NCBI RefSeq assembly: GCF_003987135.1
Contig: NZ_PIPJ01000001.1
Location: forward strand, 620,001-684,000
DNA length: 64,000 bases
From: Aliidiomarina iranensis
GTDB taxonomy: Bacteria > Pseudomonadota > Gammaproteobacteria > Enterobacterales > Alteromonadaceae
Direction: 5' to 3'
This document shows, piece after piece, positions 39,144 through 48,386 of this stretch. Below the pieces are notes generated by a model. That model did no database searches and was not told the origin of the DNA. It worked only from the letters and a program-made list of their open reading frames with translations. Numbering within the stretch: the stretch's first letter is position 1; each line of letters starts with the position of its first letter. Position numbers and translations under genes: made by a program.

Positions 39144-39508
39144 AACATCGTGGTTTCACTCTGGTAGAAACTATGTTCGCCTTGGTGATCTTTTCGCTTG
39201 CGGCACTTGCGGCGCTAAACGTTGCCACCGAACAATTACGCAGTACCGGCATTTTAGAAACGCGCTATTTTGCTCAGCAAGTAGCGAGTAATCGTTTAGC
39301 AGAATTACATGCAAATACTCGTGCAGGTGAATGGCCACCACGCAATGAAGAAACCGGGAGCGCTGAAATGGCCGGATCGGAGTGGTTTTGGGAACAGCGA
39401 GTATTGGAAACAGTTACCGATGATTTGCGTGAGGTAACGGTTATGATTCGTGAGCGTGAAGATGGCCCTGTTGTGCTAGAACTTAGTGCGTTCGTAGGGC
39501 GGCGTTAA
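39134..39508 (+). CDS. gspI: Type II secretion minor pseudopilin GspI
   Basis: Prepilin leader RGFTLVETMFALVIFSLAAL with Glu at +5, and the family motif ASNRLAELH downstream. 124 residues. Tip pseudopilin that nucleates the GspI-J-K complex. Its last base is the first base of gspJ. Confidence 0.94.
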   Translation: MVLKHRGFTLVETMFALVIFSLAALAALNVATEQLRSTGILETRYFAQQVASNRLAELHANTRAGEWPPRNEETGSAEMAGSEWFWEQRVLETVTDDLREVTVMIREREDGPVVLELSAFVGRR

Positions 39509-40131
39509 TGGCTCGGGAGTTACGGCAACGCGGTTTTACGCTGATTGAAGTGCTAGTGGCTATGTCAATTTTAGCCATCATCGGGTTAGTGAGCGCAATT
39601 GTACTTACGCAAATGTTAGATTCCGAAGAAGTGAGCAAGGCTCGGCATGAACAATTAAGCGAACTGCAGTTTGCGATGCTCACGCTCGATCGTGATGTGA
39701 GGCAAATGGTAGTTCGAACAGTGCGGGCGAATCCAGAAGAGAGCCAGCGCTATTATGTAACCAATGATGCCGATTTAATTGATAGTGATAGTGGTGGTTT
39801 GGCCTTTGTGCGCGCAGGTTGGAGTAACCCAGATATGATGCTCCCGCGCAGTGAGTTGCAGCCTGTGGTTTATCGTGTTCGCGAGGGCGTATTGCAGCGT
39901 TTATATCGGCCGTTTGTAGATGATGTAAGCGGTGATCAAAGTATTCAAAATCTCCTTTCGGGCGTGGAATCGTTGGAAGTGAGCTTTTTACATGCGGGTC
40001 AGGAAAGTGATCGTTGGACACGGCCAAACGATTTACCTGATGTGGTTATTGTGCGGCTAGAGTTAGCGAGTTTTGGTTCCATTGAGCGCTGGCTCCTCAC
40101 CTCGGGTGAGAAACCGGAGCCACTGCCGTGA
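39508..40131 (+). CDS. gspJ: Type II secretion minor pseudopilin GspJ
   Basis: Prepilin leader RGFTLIEVLVAMSILAIIG with Glu at +5, then the QFAMLTLDRDVRQMVVR stretch typical of GspJ. 207 residues. Overlaps gspK by 4 bp (GTGA). Confidence 0.94.
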   Translation: MARELRQRGFTLIEVLVAMSILAIIGLVSAIVLTQMLDSEEVSKARHEQLSELQFAMLTLDRDVRQMVVRTVRANPEESQRYYVTNDADLIDSDSGGLAFVRAGWSNPDMMLPRSELQPVVYRVREGVLQRLYRPFVDDVSGDQSIQNLLSGVESLEVSFLHAGQESDRWTRPNDLPDVVIVRLELASFGSIERWLLTSGEKPEPLP

Positions 40132-41147
40132 GATATACAAGCGCAAGAATAAGGCAAGCAGGGCGTTCCCGAGGGTTCGCCATCATCACGGTACTGCTAG
40201 TGGTTGCATTAATCGCCGTGTTGGCTATTCAAATGAGCAGCCGGCTGCGAGTGCAAGTAGCGCGTATTGCTAGTAGCGATTACGCTGAACAAGCCTATTG
40301 GCATTGGATGAGTGCCGAGGCGTTAGTACGGCAAGTATTACTAATTGAACTAGAGCAAAATGAAGGGCAAACCAACTTATCGCAAAATTGGGCTACTGCG
40401 CAGGGCCCTTACCCGGTTCGGGGTGGCATGATTGCTGGCCGTATTCGCGATTTACACAGTTGCTTTAATCTGAATAGTTTATACACCGATGAAGAAACAA
40501 ATGCTCAGTTTTTAATGGCACAAGAACAGTATCGAGCGCTGTTAACGGCTCTTGAAGTCGATGAATTTACCGCCGAGCGGGTTACCAGTACGTTGATTGA
40601 TTGGCTCGATAAAAACACTGAATTACACAGTTCACTTGGCGCTGAAGATGCGGATTATGAATCGTTGCCGCAACCTTTTCAGGCTGGCAATAATTTGCTT
40701 TCGCATATTTCTGAATTGCGGCAAATAGCGGGTTATAACCGCGAATTGTATCAACTGATTAAGCCCTATGTATGTGTTATTCCAGCGGTTACTGAGTGGC
40801 AGTTGAACTTAAATACGGTAAAAGATACTCAGCCAGAAATAGTTATGGCATTTTTTCGTGGACAATTAGATCGCACCGCCGCTGAGAGTTTGTTGCGGGA
40901 ACGGCCAGATGATGGTTATTCTGATGTTGAATCAATTCGGCAGCAAGGCGAAATACAAAATTTAGAGAACGATGGCACCAGTTTGAGCGAGCTTGATCAG
41001 CTTATCGTTGCCAGTGAATATTTTGAATTGCAGGCGCAAGTGCAATATGGTGATTTAGAGTATTACGGATTTAGCCAATTGCGTATTTTAAATGGCGTGG
41101 CTCATGTAGTGCATCGGTCCCGTGGAGGATACGAACAAGATGAATGA
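40128..41147 (+). CDS. gspK: Type II secretion minor pseudopilin GspK
   Basis: Large tip pseudopilin. The leader RGFAIITVLLVVALIAVLA lacks the Glu at +5, which is a known trait of GspK. The alpha-helical insertion domain has the calcium-site family feature DWLDKNTE. 339 residues, GTG start overlapping the gspJ stop. It ends just after the start of gspL. Confidence 0.94.
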   Translation: MRYTSARIRQAGRSRGFAIITVLLVVALIAVLAIQMSSRLRVQVARIASSDYAEQAYWHWMSAEALVRQVLLIELEQNEGQTNLSQNWATAQGPYPVRGGMIAGRIRDLHSCFNLNSLYTDEETNAQFLMAQEQYRALLTALEVDEFTAERVTSTLIDWLDKNTELHSSLGAEDADYESLPQPFQAGNNLLSHISELRQIAGYNRELYQLIKPYVCVIPAVTEWQLNLNTVKDTQPEIVMAFFRGQLDRTAAESLLRERPDDGYSDVESIRQQGEIQNLENDGTSLSELDQLIVASEYFELQAQVQYGDLEYYGFSQLRILNGVAHVVHRSRGGYEQDE

Positions 41148-42342
41148 ACAACTAATTATTCGTTTACCAGCGGGTGAACAAGGCCCGGTAAGCTGGTTGG
41201 TTTGGCACAGCGAAGAAGCCAGTGTTGTTGCCAGTGGCGAATTAAAAGATATTGCGGAACTAGGCGAGCTTACGGAACGCGCACAAAATCGTGAATTACG
41301 CGTTTATGTGAGCTCTGCGGCTATTGGTTTCCATCAAGTAGATTTACCAGCAAAATCGCGCCGTCATCTCGACCGTGTGATCCCCTACGCACTTGAAGAT
41401 GAGATAGCCGAAGATATTGAGCAACTTCACTTCTTCTGGCCTGATATGTTGCCAAAAGAAAGTGCTATACCGGTATTTGTGGTGCGCCGAGATCAAGTAG
41501 AGCGCTGGTTAAATCAGCTCTCTGGTGCCGGTTTGCACACCACAGTGATGTATCCGGATATCTTTTTGTTGCCGTTGCAACAAAACGTTTGGAGCATGGC
41601 CGTGTTCCCCGGTGCGTTTGGCAAGGAATGGGTTATTCGCCAAGATGCTTGGCGCGGTATTGTGCTTGAACCTGAACTTGCGATGGGCATGCAGCCGGAA
41701 GAAAACGAAGTATTAACAGAAATTAGTGCCTTCGGGGATATCGAATGGCCACAACCACCGGCCCCACTGATAGCGAAAGATCCGGCGCTCCCCTTACAAC
41801 TTGCGGTGCACAGCCAACCGCAGAGTGTGAACATTTTACAGGGTGATTATCAGCTGCACTCTGGTGGCAAAAAAGATTATAGCTTCCTGAAGTTTCCGAG
41901 CATCGCCGCAGCGGTATTTTTAGCCTTGCTCTTTGTTAATGAATGGATGGGTGCGGTAGCGCTTGAGCGCGAAGCCGAGCTTGTGCGCAGCCAATACGAG
42001 GAACTCTATCGGCAAACCTTCCCAGAAGATAGCCGCATTGTTGATATTCGTAGTCAGCTTGCGCAGAAAGTAGGAACAGGTGGCGCTGGGAACCCCGGGC
42101 AAGTTTTACAAATATTACAGCAGTTGCAACCGGCGTTTAATGATGTGCCCATGCAACTAACCATGTTGCAATATGATCACAGCCGCGGTGAATTACGCAT
42201 GCAAGCTAATGGCGAGAATTTTCAATCATTTGAACGTTTTTCTCGAATCGCGCGTGAGCAGAATTTAGACGTTAATCAAGGCCAGCTTAACAGCCGAGGT
42301 GGTCAAATTAACGGCACTATTATTGTTAGGGTGGGAGTATGA
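41140..42342 (+). CDS. gspL: Type II secretion system protein GspL
   Basis: Bitopic inner-membrane protein that recruits the GspE ATPase. The cytoplasmic actin-like domain (about residues 1-245) shows AIGFHQVDLPAKSRRHLDRVIPYALED, split across the typical PALEE-like position. One membrane segment lies near 255-275, followed by a periplasmic ferredoxin-like domain. The ATG at 41140 has GGAGG 12 bases upstream; an in-frame GTG at 41122 is less likely. 400 residues with this start. Overlaps gspK and gspM. Confidence 0.9.
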   Translation: MNEQLIIRLPAGEQGPVSWLVWHSEEASVVASGELKDIAELGELTERAQNRELRVYVSSAAIGFHQVDLPAKSRRHLDRVIPYALEDEIAEDIEQLHFFWPDMLPKESAIPVFVVRRDQVERWLNQLSGAGLHTTVMYPDIFLLPLQQNVWSMAVFPGAFGKEWVIRQDAWRGIVLEPELAMGMQPEENEVLTEISAFGDIEWPQPPAPLIAKDPALPLQLAVHSQPQSVNILQGDYQLHSGGKKDYSFLKFPSIAAAVFLALLFVNEWMGAVALEREAELVRSQYEELYRQTFPEDSRIVDIRSQLAQKVGTGGAGNPGQVLQILQQLQPAFNDVPMQLTMLQYDHSRGELRMQANGENFQSFERFSRIAREQNLDVNQGQLNSRGGQINGTIIVRVGV

Positions 42343-42884
42343 GTAAACTTAAACAGTGGCTAACCCCGCTCACACAGAAGGTAGCACCGCCACTTATGCA
42401 AGTGCGAGCGAAGGCTTTGCAGCGTTGGCAATTATTGCAACCCCGCGAGCAAACTATGCTGCAATTAATGGCTGTGGTGATTGCCATTGCGTTGCTTTGG
42501 TTTGCGATCTGGCAGCCTCTGCAAGAACGCACACAAAGAGCGGAAGCCGCGCTAGAGAGTGAATATAACACCCAAAGCTTTGTGGAAAACCAAATCGCCC
42601 AAGTGTTGCAAGCGCGCAATAATCAACAGGGTGGCAGCAGGGTAAATGCTAATCAATTGAGCGGCGTTGTAACCACGCTTACCAATGAGCTGGAGCTCGA
42701 GGTAGCGCGGATGCAGCCTCAGAATGATTCACTGTTGCTCGTATTTAATGAAGCCGATTTCACAAACTTGTTAGAATTACTGGCGCGCTTGAGTGAACGT
42801 CAAGTTGTGATTGAGGCAGTTGATGTATCAGAAACGGATAATGCGGGTATTGTTCGCGTGCGTCGTTTATTGATTCGCGTTTAA
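42339..42884 (+). CDS. gspM: Type II secretion system protein GspM
   Basis: Small bitopic protein that stabilises GspL. Basic N terminus, REQTMLQLMAVVIAIALLWF membrane segment at about residues 36-58, then a coiled and ferredoxin-like periplasmic part. 181 residues. Overlaps gspL by 4 bp. Confidence 0.92.
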   Translation: MSKLKQWLTPLTQKVAPPLMQVRAKALQRWQLLQPREQTMLQLMAVVIAIALLWFAIWQPLQERTQRAEAALESEYNTQSFVENQIAQVLQARNNQQGGSRVNANQLSGVVTTLTNELELEVARMQPQNDSLLLVFNEADFTNLLELLARLSERQVVIEAVDVSETDNAGIVRVRRLLIRV

Positions 42885-42968
42885 CGGCAGAAAATCTGCC
42901 CTCGCGCGTTTATTAAGTGCCTTTTAAGCTACAAAGTGCTGTAGAGAAAAGATAACTGGAGTATCTTC

Positions 42969-43715
42969 ATGATAAAGAAATGGCAGCTGATTAGCCTTGT
43001 TGTGGCCGTGTATTTAGTTGGGCTAATTGTGCTTTTTCCCGCCAAAGTAGCACTTTCTTTTGCCCCTATTCCGGCGAACGTTAATATAAATCGAGTAGAG
43101 GGTACGATTTGGCGTGGTTCTCTAGGTTACCTAGAAAGTGAAGGGTTAAGTTTTCACGATGTGAGCTGGCGATTAAAATTTACGGATTTACTGCGTTTGC
43201 GAGCAACCGCCGATGTGAATATTCCAAGCCACCCGAATAACCTTCTTCAAGGCCAAGCCCAGTTACAGGCTAGCGGCAATAGTATCCGTATTCAAAATGC
43301 AAATTTGGCTGCGAATTTAGAAGATATGCTGGTACTAAGCCCAGTGTCATCACCGATTCCTTTGCAAGGCGGTGTGAGTATGAATATTTCCGAGTTTGAA
43401 CTGGGTAACCCAGTATGCAACGCTTTTGTTGGCCAAGCATATGCCATTCAAGTTCAGGCCCGGCTCGGTTCGAGCTGGCAAAATCTTGGTGATTACGAAG
43501 CGCAACTTGGCTGTACTGATGGGCGCATAAGTGTGGATATCCCTGAAAACAACCTCCTAGGCTTGAGTGTAACGGGGAGTTTTGCGCCGACAGGTATCGA
43601 TTTTCGCATCGGTATAGCACCGCAACCCAGCGCGCCACAGGGTATTCGCGATCTCATGCAATGGCTGGGTGAAGCGGATAGTCAAGGTCGAAGATATTTC
43701 AATTTCCGGCTATAA
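42969..43715 (+). CDS. gspN: Type II secretion system protein GspN
   Basis: Inner-membrane protein with one N-terminal membrane segment (about residues 7-26) and a periplasmic beta-rich domain. The motif VEGTIWRGS and the following LEGxSFxxVSWRL-like stretch are characteristic of GspN. 248 residues. Its separation from gspM (84 bp) is larger than elsewhere in the operon. GspN is accessory and missing in many type II systems. Confidence 0.88.
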   Translation: MIKKWQLISLVVAVYLVGLIVLFPAKVALSFAPIPANVNINRVEGTIWRGSLGYLESEGLSFHDVSWRLKFTDLLRLRATADVNIPSHPNNLLQGQAQLQASGNSIRIQNANLAANLEDMLVLSPVSSPIPLQGGVSMNISEFELGNPVCNAFVGQAYAIQVQARLGSSWQNLGDYEAQLGCTDGRISVDIPENNLLGLSVTGSFAPTGIDFRIGIAPQPSAPQGIRDLMQWLGEADSQGRRYFNFRL

Positions 43716-43748
43716 TGCAGAAAAACTCATACAATTAAGGGTATAACC

Positions 43749-44618
43749 ATGGATCAAGCAGTGAACTGGCTCGTTGAAAACCAAGAAGCAATTTTGCTTT
43801 TTGCTGGTAAGTTCGTTATTGCACTCGCTATCGTGGTGGGTGGTTTCGTGCTCTCCGGTATTCTTACAAAGAGCATGAAAAAGCGTTTAGATAAAAGCAA
43901 AATCGATAACGCGGTTGTATCTTTTATGGCGGGGATTATCCGCACGATTATCATCATCGCTTCATTACTCATGGCGCTTTCTCATGTAGGTGTGCAAACC
44001 ACCTCGTTCATCGCTATTTTAGGTGCTGCCGGTTTAGCTGTAGGTTTGGCTTTACAAGGTTCACTTTCAAACTTTGCTTCTGGTGTGCTCATCATGATTT
44101 ATCGTCCGTTTAAATCGGGTGATTATGTAGATGCGGGTGGTATCGCCGGCACAGTTGAACGCATTGAGCTGTTTATTACTGTTTTGAAAACACCGGATAA
44201 TAAAATTGTCATGGTGCCGAACTCCCGTATCACGGGTAATGAAATCACTAACTTTTCACAGGAACCGATTCGCCGCGTTGATATGGTAATTGGTGTTTCT
44301 TACGATGCTGATCTGAAAAAAACCAAAGAAGTTTTAATGGAAGTAATCAGCTCGGATGAGCGCATGCTTCAAGATCCAGCACCTCGAGTATCAGTTAATG
44401 CACTGAATGATTCCTCGGTAGATTTTATCGTTCGCCCTTGGGTGAAAAGTGAAGATTATTGGCCAATGTATTGGGATAGCATGGAGCGCATTAAAAACGC
44501 ACTTGATGCTAATGGCATTGGTATTCCATATCCGCAAATGGATGTTCACTTGCACCATCCTGAAGGCCAAGTGAGCGAGCTTCGTATCGCAAACCCCGAA
44601 AAGCTCGAACAAAAATAA
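43749..44618 (+). CDS. mscS: Small-conductance mechanosensitive channel MscS
   Basis: Homoheptameric channel that opens under hypo-osmotic shock. Three N-terminal membrane helices; the pore helix has the Gly/Ala pattern LGAAGLAVGLALQGSLSNFA, followed by the SGVLIMIYRPFKSGDYV beta-domain entrance. 289 residues, against 286 in E. coli MscS. Placed 33 bp after gspN but functionally unrelated. Behind it lies a nested palindromic repeat. Confidence 0.95.
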   Translation: MDQAVNWLVENQEAILLFAGKFVIALAIVVGGFVLSGILTKSMKKRLDKSKIDNAVVSFMAGIIRTIIIIASLLMALSHVGVQTTSFIAILGAAGLAVGLALQGSLSNFASGVLIMIYRPFKSGDYVDAGGIAGTVERIELFITVLKTPDNKIVMVPNSRITGNEITNFSQEPIRRVDMVIGVSYDADLKKTKEVLMEVISSDERMLQDPAPRVSVNALNDSSVDFIVRPWVKSEDYWPMYWDSMERIKNALDANGIGIPYPQMDVHLHHPEGQVSELRIANPEKLEQK

Positions 44619-44647
44619 GCCTGGTGGTTGCTGTGGATGCATCTTCC

Positions 44648-44888
44648 GGTGTGGGAGCTAGCATTCGCAGGGATGCCGAATATACATCCTTGTAGGCTTG
44701 GCTGCCGCATGGAGCTCAGTGGCTTCCGCGGGGTCTGTGGGTGCCAGCCAGAACCGCTCAAGCACATCCATGTGTCGCTGTGATCCGCGCCATCCTTGGC
44801 GCGGACACTTCTGGCTAGCACCCACAGACCAAGCTCGCGCCACTGAGTTCCATGCGGCAGACACCCTGCGAACGCTAATCTCCCACCT
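44648..44888. repeat. Composite nested palindromic element (type A inside type B)
   Basis: Outer type B: arm GTGTGGGAGCTAGCATTCGC (44650-44669) pairs with the complement near 44867-44886, and the B core (ACATCCTTGTAGGCTTGG then GCCGCAT at about 44704-44710) continues at ATGCGGCAGACACC (44852 onward). The B hairpin tip is split by a type A element (44711-44851): left arm 44711-44753, core 44754-44810 (CACATCCATGTG then a GCGCC/GGCGC hairpin), right arm 44809-44851. The A arms pair over about 43 bp, imperfectly. The whole gap between mscS and xseA (44619-44996) holds nothing else I can recognise. Confidence 0.9.
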
Positions 44889-44996
44889 CGAAACATTCAG
44901 CCAAGCCCCCAGGGATGGGTTTACGGCGTCTCTGGATCGTGAGGGGCTTAAGCGGAATACAGCTGTTGCCTTGGCGAAGCCTTGCCGAGAGCTGGA

Positions 44997-46355
44997 TTAT
45001 TCTGGCTTTATGTTTTCGATGCGGCTGAGGATTTCGCCGTTGGCGAAGCGGGTGCGCAGTTGATCGCCGGCTTTGAGGTGATTTACATCGCGAATAATAT
45101 TGCCCGCGTTATCGAAACTGATGGTGTAGCCACGCTCAAGGGTTTGTAAGGGGCTTACCAGGCCCAACGCTTGTTGGTTTGCTTGCATACGCGCATTCGA
45201 ACGATTCAGCTGCGAGGTAATGGCTTTTATTGCGCGCTGTTGATATTGCTCGCGCAGAGCCTTTTCTTTTTCAATGCGAAACGCTGGGTTTACTCGAACT
45301 AGCCGTTGCTGCATTTGTGTTTGCACTTGTTTGGATGTTTGCAAATTCCGGCGCAAGCTACGCTGCAAGCGGCTGTTGAATTCATCGAGTTGCTGCGCTT
45401 TGGTTTGTAGGCGTTGCTGCGGGTTTAGTGGAACCAAACGGCGCTTTGCGTGCTGCAACATCAGGTTGCGGCTCTGCCGATATTGCTGCCAGGCTCGTTG
45501 TAAGCGCAATTGTGTTTGCGCCAGTGAGCGCAAATACTCGCTGCGATCTTGGCTCACGAGTTCTGCGGCTGCCGAGGGCGTGGCGGCGCGCACATCGGCT
45601 ACGAAATCAGCGATGCAGAAATCAACTTCATGGCCAACGGCGCTGATAGTGGGGATAGGCGATGCGGCAATATCTCGCGCTAGCGCTTCATCGTTAAAGC
45701 ACCACATGTCCTCCAGCGATCCGCCGCCCCGCGTTAGTAGCAAAGCATCCACCTCGTTGCGATTCAGTGCAATAGCAAGTGCTTGGCGGATTTGCTCTGC
45801 TGCGGTGGCGCCTTGTACTTGGGTGGGGTAGATGATAACTCTGAGTTCGGGGTCGCGACGTTTTAGTACGCTCAGAACATCACGAATAGCGGCTCCGGTG
45901 GGTGAAGTGATAATACCTAAAGTGCGAATCGGTGTGGGTAGGGGGCGCTTATTTTCTGCTGCAAACAAGCCTTCGGTATTGAGTTGCCGCTTTAAAGCTT
46001 CGTATTGCTGTTGTAGCAAGCCCTCACCGGCAGGCTCGAGTTGATCGATGATGAGCTGATAATCGCCGCGTGGCTCGTAGAGGCTGAGCCTGCCACGAAC
46101 TAATACTTGCATTCCGTTCGCTGGACGTAATTTCACGCGGGCGTTGTTGCCACGGAACATAGCGGCCCGAATTTGCGCGTCTTTATCTTTTAAGCTGAAA
46201 TACCAATGCCCAGAACCGGGCGCTGAGAAGTTGGAAATTTCTCCGAGAAGCCACACAGAACCCCATTGCGATTCAAGTAAACGCCGCACTTCACTGTTTA
46301 ATCGGGCTACGGTGAAGATTTTTCGTTGGCCATTGCTATTGCTATCGGGTTGCAT
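44997..46355 (-). CDS. xseA: Exodeoxyribonuclease VII large subunit XseA
   Basis: Large subunit of exonuclease VII, which degrades single-stranded DNA from both ends. The N-terminal OB-fold shows GEISNFSAPGSGHWYFSLKD, the catalytic core has GVITSPTGAAIRDVL and LLTRGGGSLEDMW, and a long coiled-coil region (about residues 270-390) is rich in Gln, Arg and Leu. I use the ATG at 46355, with AAGG eight bases upstream; a GTG three codons upstream is possible. 452 residues against 456 in E. coli. Divergent from guaB. Confidence 0.96.
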   Translation of the reverse strand: MQPDSNSNGQRKIFTVARLNSEVRRLLESQWGSVWLLGEISNFSAPGSGHWYFSLKDKDAQIRAAMFRGNNARVKLRPANGMQVLVRGRLSLYEPRGDYQLIIDQLEPAGEGLLQQQYEALKRQLNTEGLFAAENKRPLPTPIRTLGIITSPTGAAIRDVLSVLKRRDPELRVIIYPTQVQGATAAEQIRQALAIALNRNEVDALLLTRGGGSLEDMWCFNDEALARDIAASPIPTISAVGHEVDFCIADFVADVRAATPSAAAELVSQDRSEYLRSLAQTQLRLQRAWQQYRQSRNLMLQHAKRRLVPLNPQQRLQTKAQQLDEFNSRLQRSLRRNLQTSKQVQTQMQQRLVRVNPAFRIEKEKALREQYQQRAIKAITSQLNRSNARMQANQQALGLVSPLQTLERGYTISFDNAGNIIRDVNHLKAGDQLRTRFANGEILSRIENIKPE

Positions 46356-46431
46356 CAGTAACACCTTTTCACATACTCAGTATTGGCACCTATGATAGCG
46401 GAATCTCGATGGAATGAAATGGTGGATTTTA

Positions 46432-46473
46432 GTTATTATTAGCCAAAAATTGGTTATTATTCGCCAAAATTGG
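46432..46473. repeat. 21-bp direct repeat, 2 copies
   Basis: Adjacent copies beginning GTTATTATTAGCC and GTTATTATTCGCC, each ending in AAAATTG-like sequence, about 75 bp upstream of xseA. Confidence 0.75.
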
Positions 46474-46671
46474 GGCGCTGTTTTATACTTCAAAGAACCC
46501 ACTCCCAAAAACATCCCAGATTATACTTGTAAGAACGCCCCAGCAAACACGCCAAAAAAATGCTGTAAGAATGCCTTAATTTACGCCGTAATTTACATCC
46601 TAATGAACGCTTAAAAAAATATGTTGCGAAAAAGTGAACATAAATTAAGCAGCCGGAAACGAAGATTTTAG

Positions 46672-46700
46672 TTTACTGAGGGCCTCATTGTGAGTAAAAT
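46672..46700 (+). promoter_or_regulatory. Probable guaB promoter
   Basis: TTTACT (46672-46677), a 17-bp spacer, TAAAAT (46695-46700), then a GC-rich discriminator ACCGCCGC, 50 bp before the guaB ATG. A GC-rich discriminator suits growth-rate or stringent control, as known for E. coli guaB. Confidence 0.5.
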
Positions 46701-46749
46701 ACCGCCGCAACATTGATCCAGTCATTCACCTCTAGCGAGAGATGTTGCC

Positions 46750-48216
46750 ATGCTACGATTAGCTCAAGAAGCACTTACCTTTGATGACGTTCTATTACTG
46801 CCTGCGCATTCTTCTGTTTTGCCGCATACAGCCAATCTGAACACCCGTTTAACACGTTCAATTTCGCTTAATATTCCAATGGTCTCTGCGGCCATGGATA
46901 CAGTAACGGAAGCTGATCTCGCCATCGCACTTGCCCAAGAGGGCGGTATTGGATTTATTCACAAGAATATGAGCATCAGTGAGCAAGCCGCTCACGTGCG
47001 TAAAGTGAAAAAATACGAAAGTGGTATTGTTTCCGATCCTGTAACCGTTACCTCCAAAACCACGATTAAACAAGTCAAAGCCCTTGCTGCCGAGCATGGT
47101 TTTCAAGGTTTTCCTGTGGTTGATAATAATCGTTTGGTGGGCATTGTTACCGGCCGTGATACGCGTTTTGAAGAAGCAAATAACAAAACCGTTGCCGATG
47201 TAATGACCCCAGAAGAGCGCTTGGTTACCGTCACTGAAAATACCAAGAGCAAAGATATTCTGAATTTGATGCATAAACATCGAATTGAAAAGATTTTGGT
47301 AGTGAATGATAACCACGAATTGCGTGGCATGATTACCTTAAAAGATTTCGAGAAAGCGGCGAACAAACCGAATGCTTGTAAAGATGAACAAGGCCGCTTG
47401 CGGGTAGGCGCGGCAGTAGGTGTTGGCGCGGGTACTGAAGAACGTATTGCTGCTTTGGTTGACGCAGGTGTAGATGTGGTATTGATTGATACCTCTCATG
47501 GCCATTCTGAAGGGGTATTGGAGCGTGTTCGTGCAACTCGTAAAGAATATCCTGAATTAAATATTATTGGTGGCAATGTGGCTACCGCAGAAGGTGCGCA
47601 AGCACTGGCCGATGCGGGTGTTGATGCAGTGAAAGTAGGTATCGGCCCAGGCTCAATTTGTACCACGCGTATTGTTACCGGCTGCGGTGTTCCACAAATT
47701 ACTGCCATCTCAAATGCGGTAGCGGGCCTTGAAGGGCGCGATATTCCAGTTATCGCCGATGGCGGAATTCGCTTTTCAGGTGATATCGCCAAAGCCCTTG
47801 TTGCTGGCGCAAGCTGTGTAATGGTTGGCAGTATGCTGGCGGGCACCGAGGAATCTCCCGGTGAAGTAGAGCTATATCAAGGCCGTTACTACAAATCCTA
47901 TCGGGGTATGGGTTCTTTGGGCGCCATGAACCAAAGCCATGGCTCTTCCGATCGTTACTTCCAATCTTCGAATCAAGCTGAAAAGTTAGTGCCGGAAGGT
48001 ATCGAAGGGCGCGTAGCTTACAAAGGCCCAATTGCGAATATTATTCACCAGCAAATGGGTGGTTTGCGTTCAGCGATGGGCCTTACTGGTTCTGCGGATA
48101 TCGAAACGCTGCGCACGAAGCCACAATTTATCAAAGTAACATCAGCGGGCATGGGTGAATCGCACGTACACGATGTACAAATAACCAAAGAAGCACCAAA
48201 CTACCGCATGGGCTAA
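46750..48216 (+). CDS. guaB: Inosine-5'-monophosphate dehydrogenase GuaB
   Basis: Converts IMP to XMP with NAD, the committed step of GMP synthesis. TIM-barrel catalytic domain with a pair of CBS domains inserted at about residues 95-205. The catalytic cysteine is Cys304 in GPGSICTTR, and the active-site flap carries [10 protein letters not shown]. 488 residues, as in E. coli. guaA follows after 666 bp filled by repeats, so the pair may be transcribed together through them or separately. Confidence 0.98.
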   Translation: MLRLAQEALTFDDVLLLPAHSSVLPHTANLNTRLTRSISLNIPMVSAAMDTVTEADLAIALAQEGGIGFIHKNMSISEQAAHVRKVKKYESGIVSDPVTVTSKTTIKQVKALAAEHGFQGFPVVDNNRLVGIVTGRDTRFEEANNKTVADVMTPEERLVTVTENTKSKDILNLMHKHRIEKILVVNDNHELRGMITLKDFEKAANKPNACKDEQGRLRVGAAVGVGAGTEERIAALVDAGVDVVLIDTSHGHSEGVLERVRATRKEYPELNIIGGNVATAEGAQALADAGVDAVKVGIGPGSICTTRIVTGCGVPQITAISNAVAGLEGRDIPVIADGGIRFSGDIAKALVAGASCVMVGSMLAGTEESPGEVELYQGRYYKSYRGMGSLGAMNQSHGSSDRYFQSSNQAEKLVPEGIEGRVAYKGPIANIIHQQMGGLRSAMGLTGSADIETLRTKPQFIKVTSAGMGESHVHDVQITKEAPNYRMG

Positions 48217-48228
48217 GTTGCCTATGTT

Positions 48229-48386
48229 GAAAGCGGCTGCACTGGGTGGCTTCCGCGTCTAGGTTGGGTGCCACCGGGAACCGCTCGAGCACGTCCATGT
48301 GGCGCTATGATCCACGCCATCCATGGCGTGGACATTTCCCGCCGGCACCCAACTAGACGCTCGCGCCACGCAGCGCCGCCGCTTTC
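48229..48386. repeat. Type A palindromic element, copy 1 of a tandem pair
   Basis: 158 bp. Terminal GAAAGCGGC pairs with GCCGCTTTC; inner arms TCTAGGTTGGGTGCC and its near complement pair across the core. The core (about 48281-48336) reads CCGCTCGAGCACGTCCATG onward and contains the CCACGCCATCCATGGCGTGG hairpin. It begins 13 bp after the guaB stop. Confidence 0.92.

Larger units (their letters stand above)
46356..46749. other. xseA-guaB divergent intergenic region
   Basis: About 390 bp, A/T-rich. It contains a 21-bp direct repeat (46432-46473), some further loosely repetitive sequence around 46525-46600, and the likely guaB promoter at 46672-46700. I find no gene with coding character in it. 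Confidence 0.7.

Noticed and set aside
44648-44888. Interpretation as an ordinary bidirectional terminator
   Set aside because: There are no T runs after the stems, the arms are far longer than needed, and the conserved asymmetric core is unexplained by termination; a terminating effect is still possible as a side role.
46414-46614. A 66-codon frame in the xseA-guaB gap
   Set aside because: No ribosome binding site, A/T-rich and repeat-derived, with no recognisable domain.
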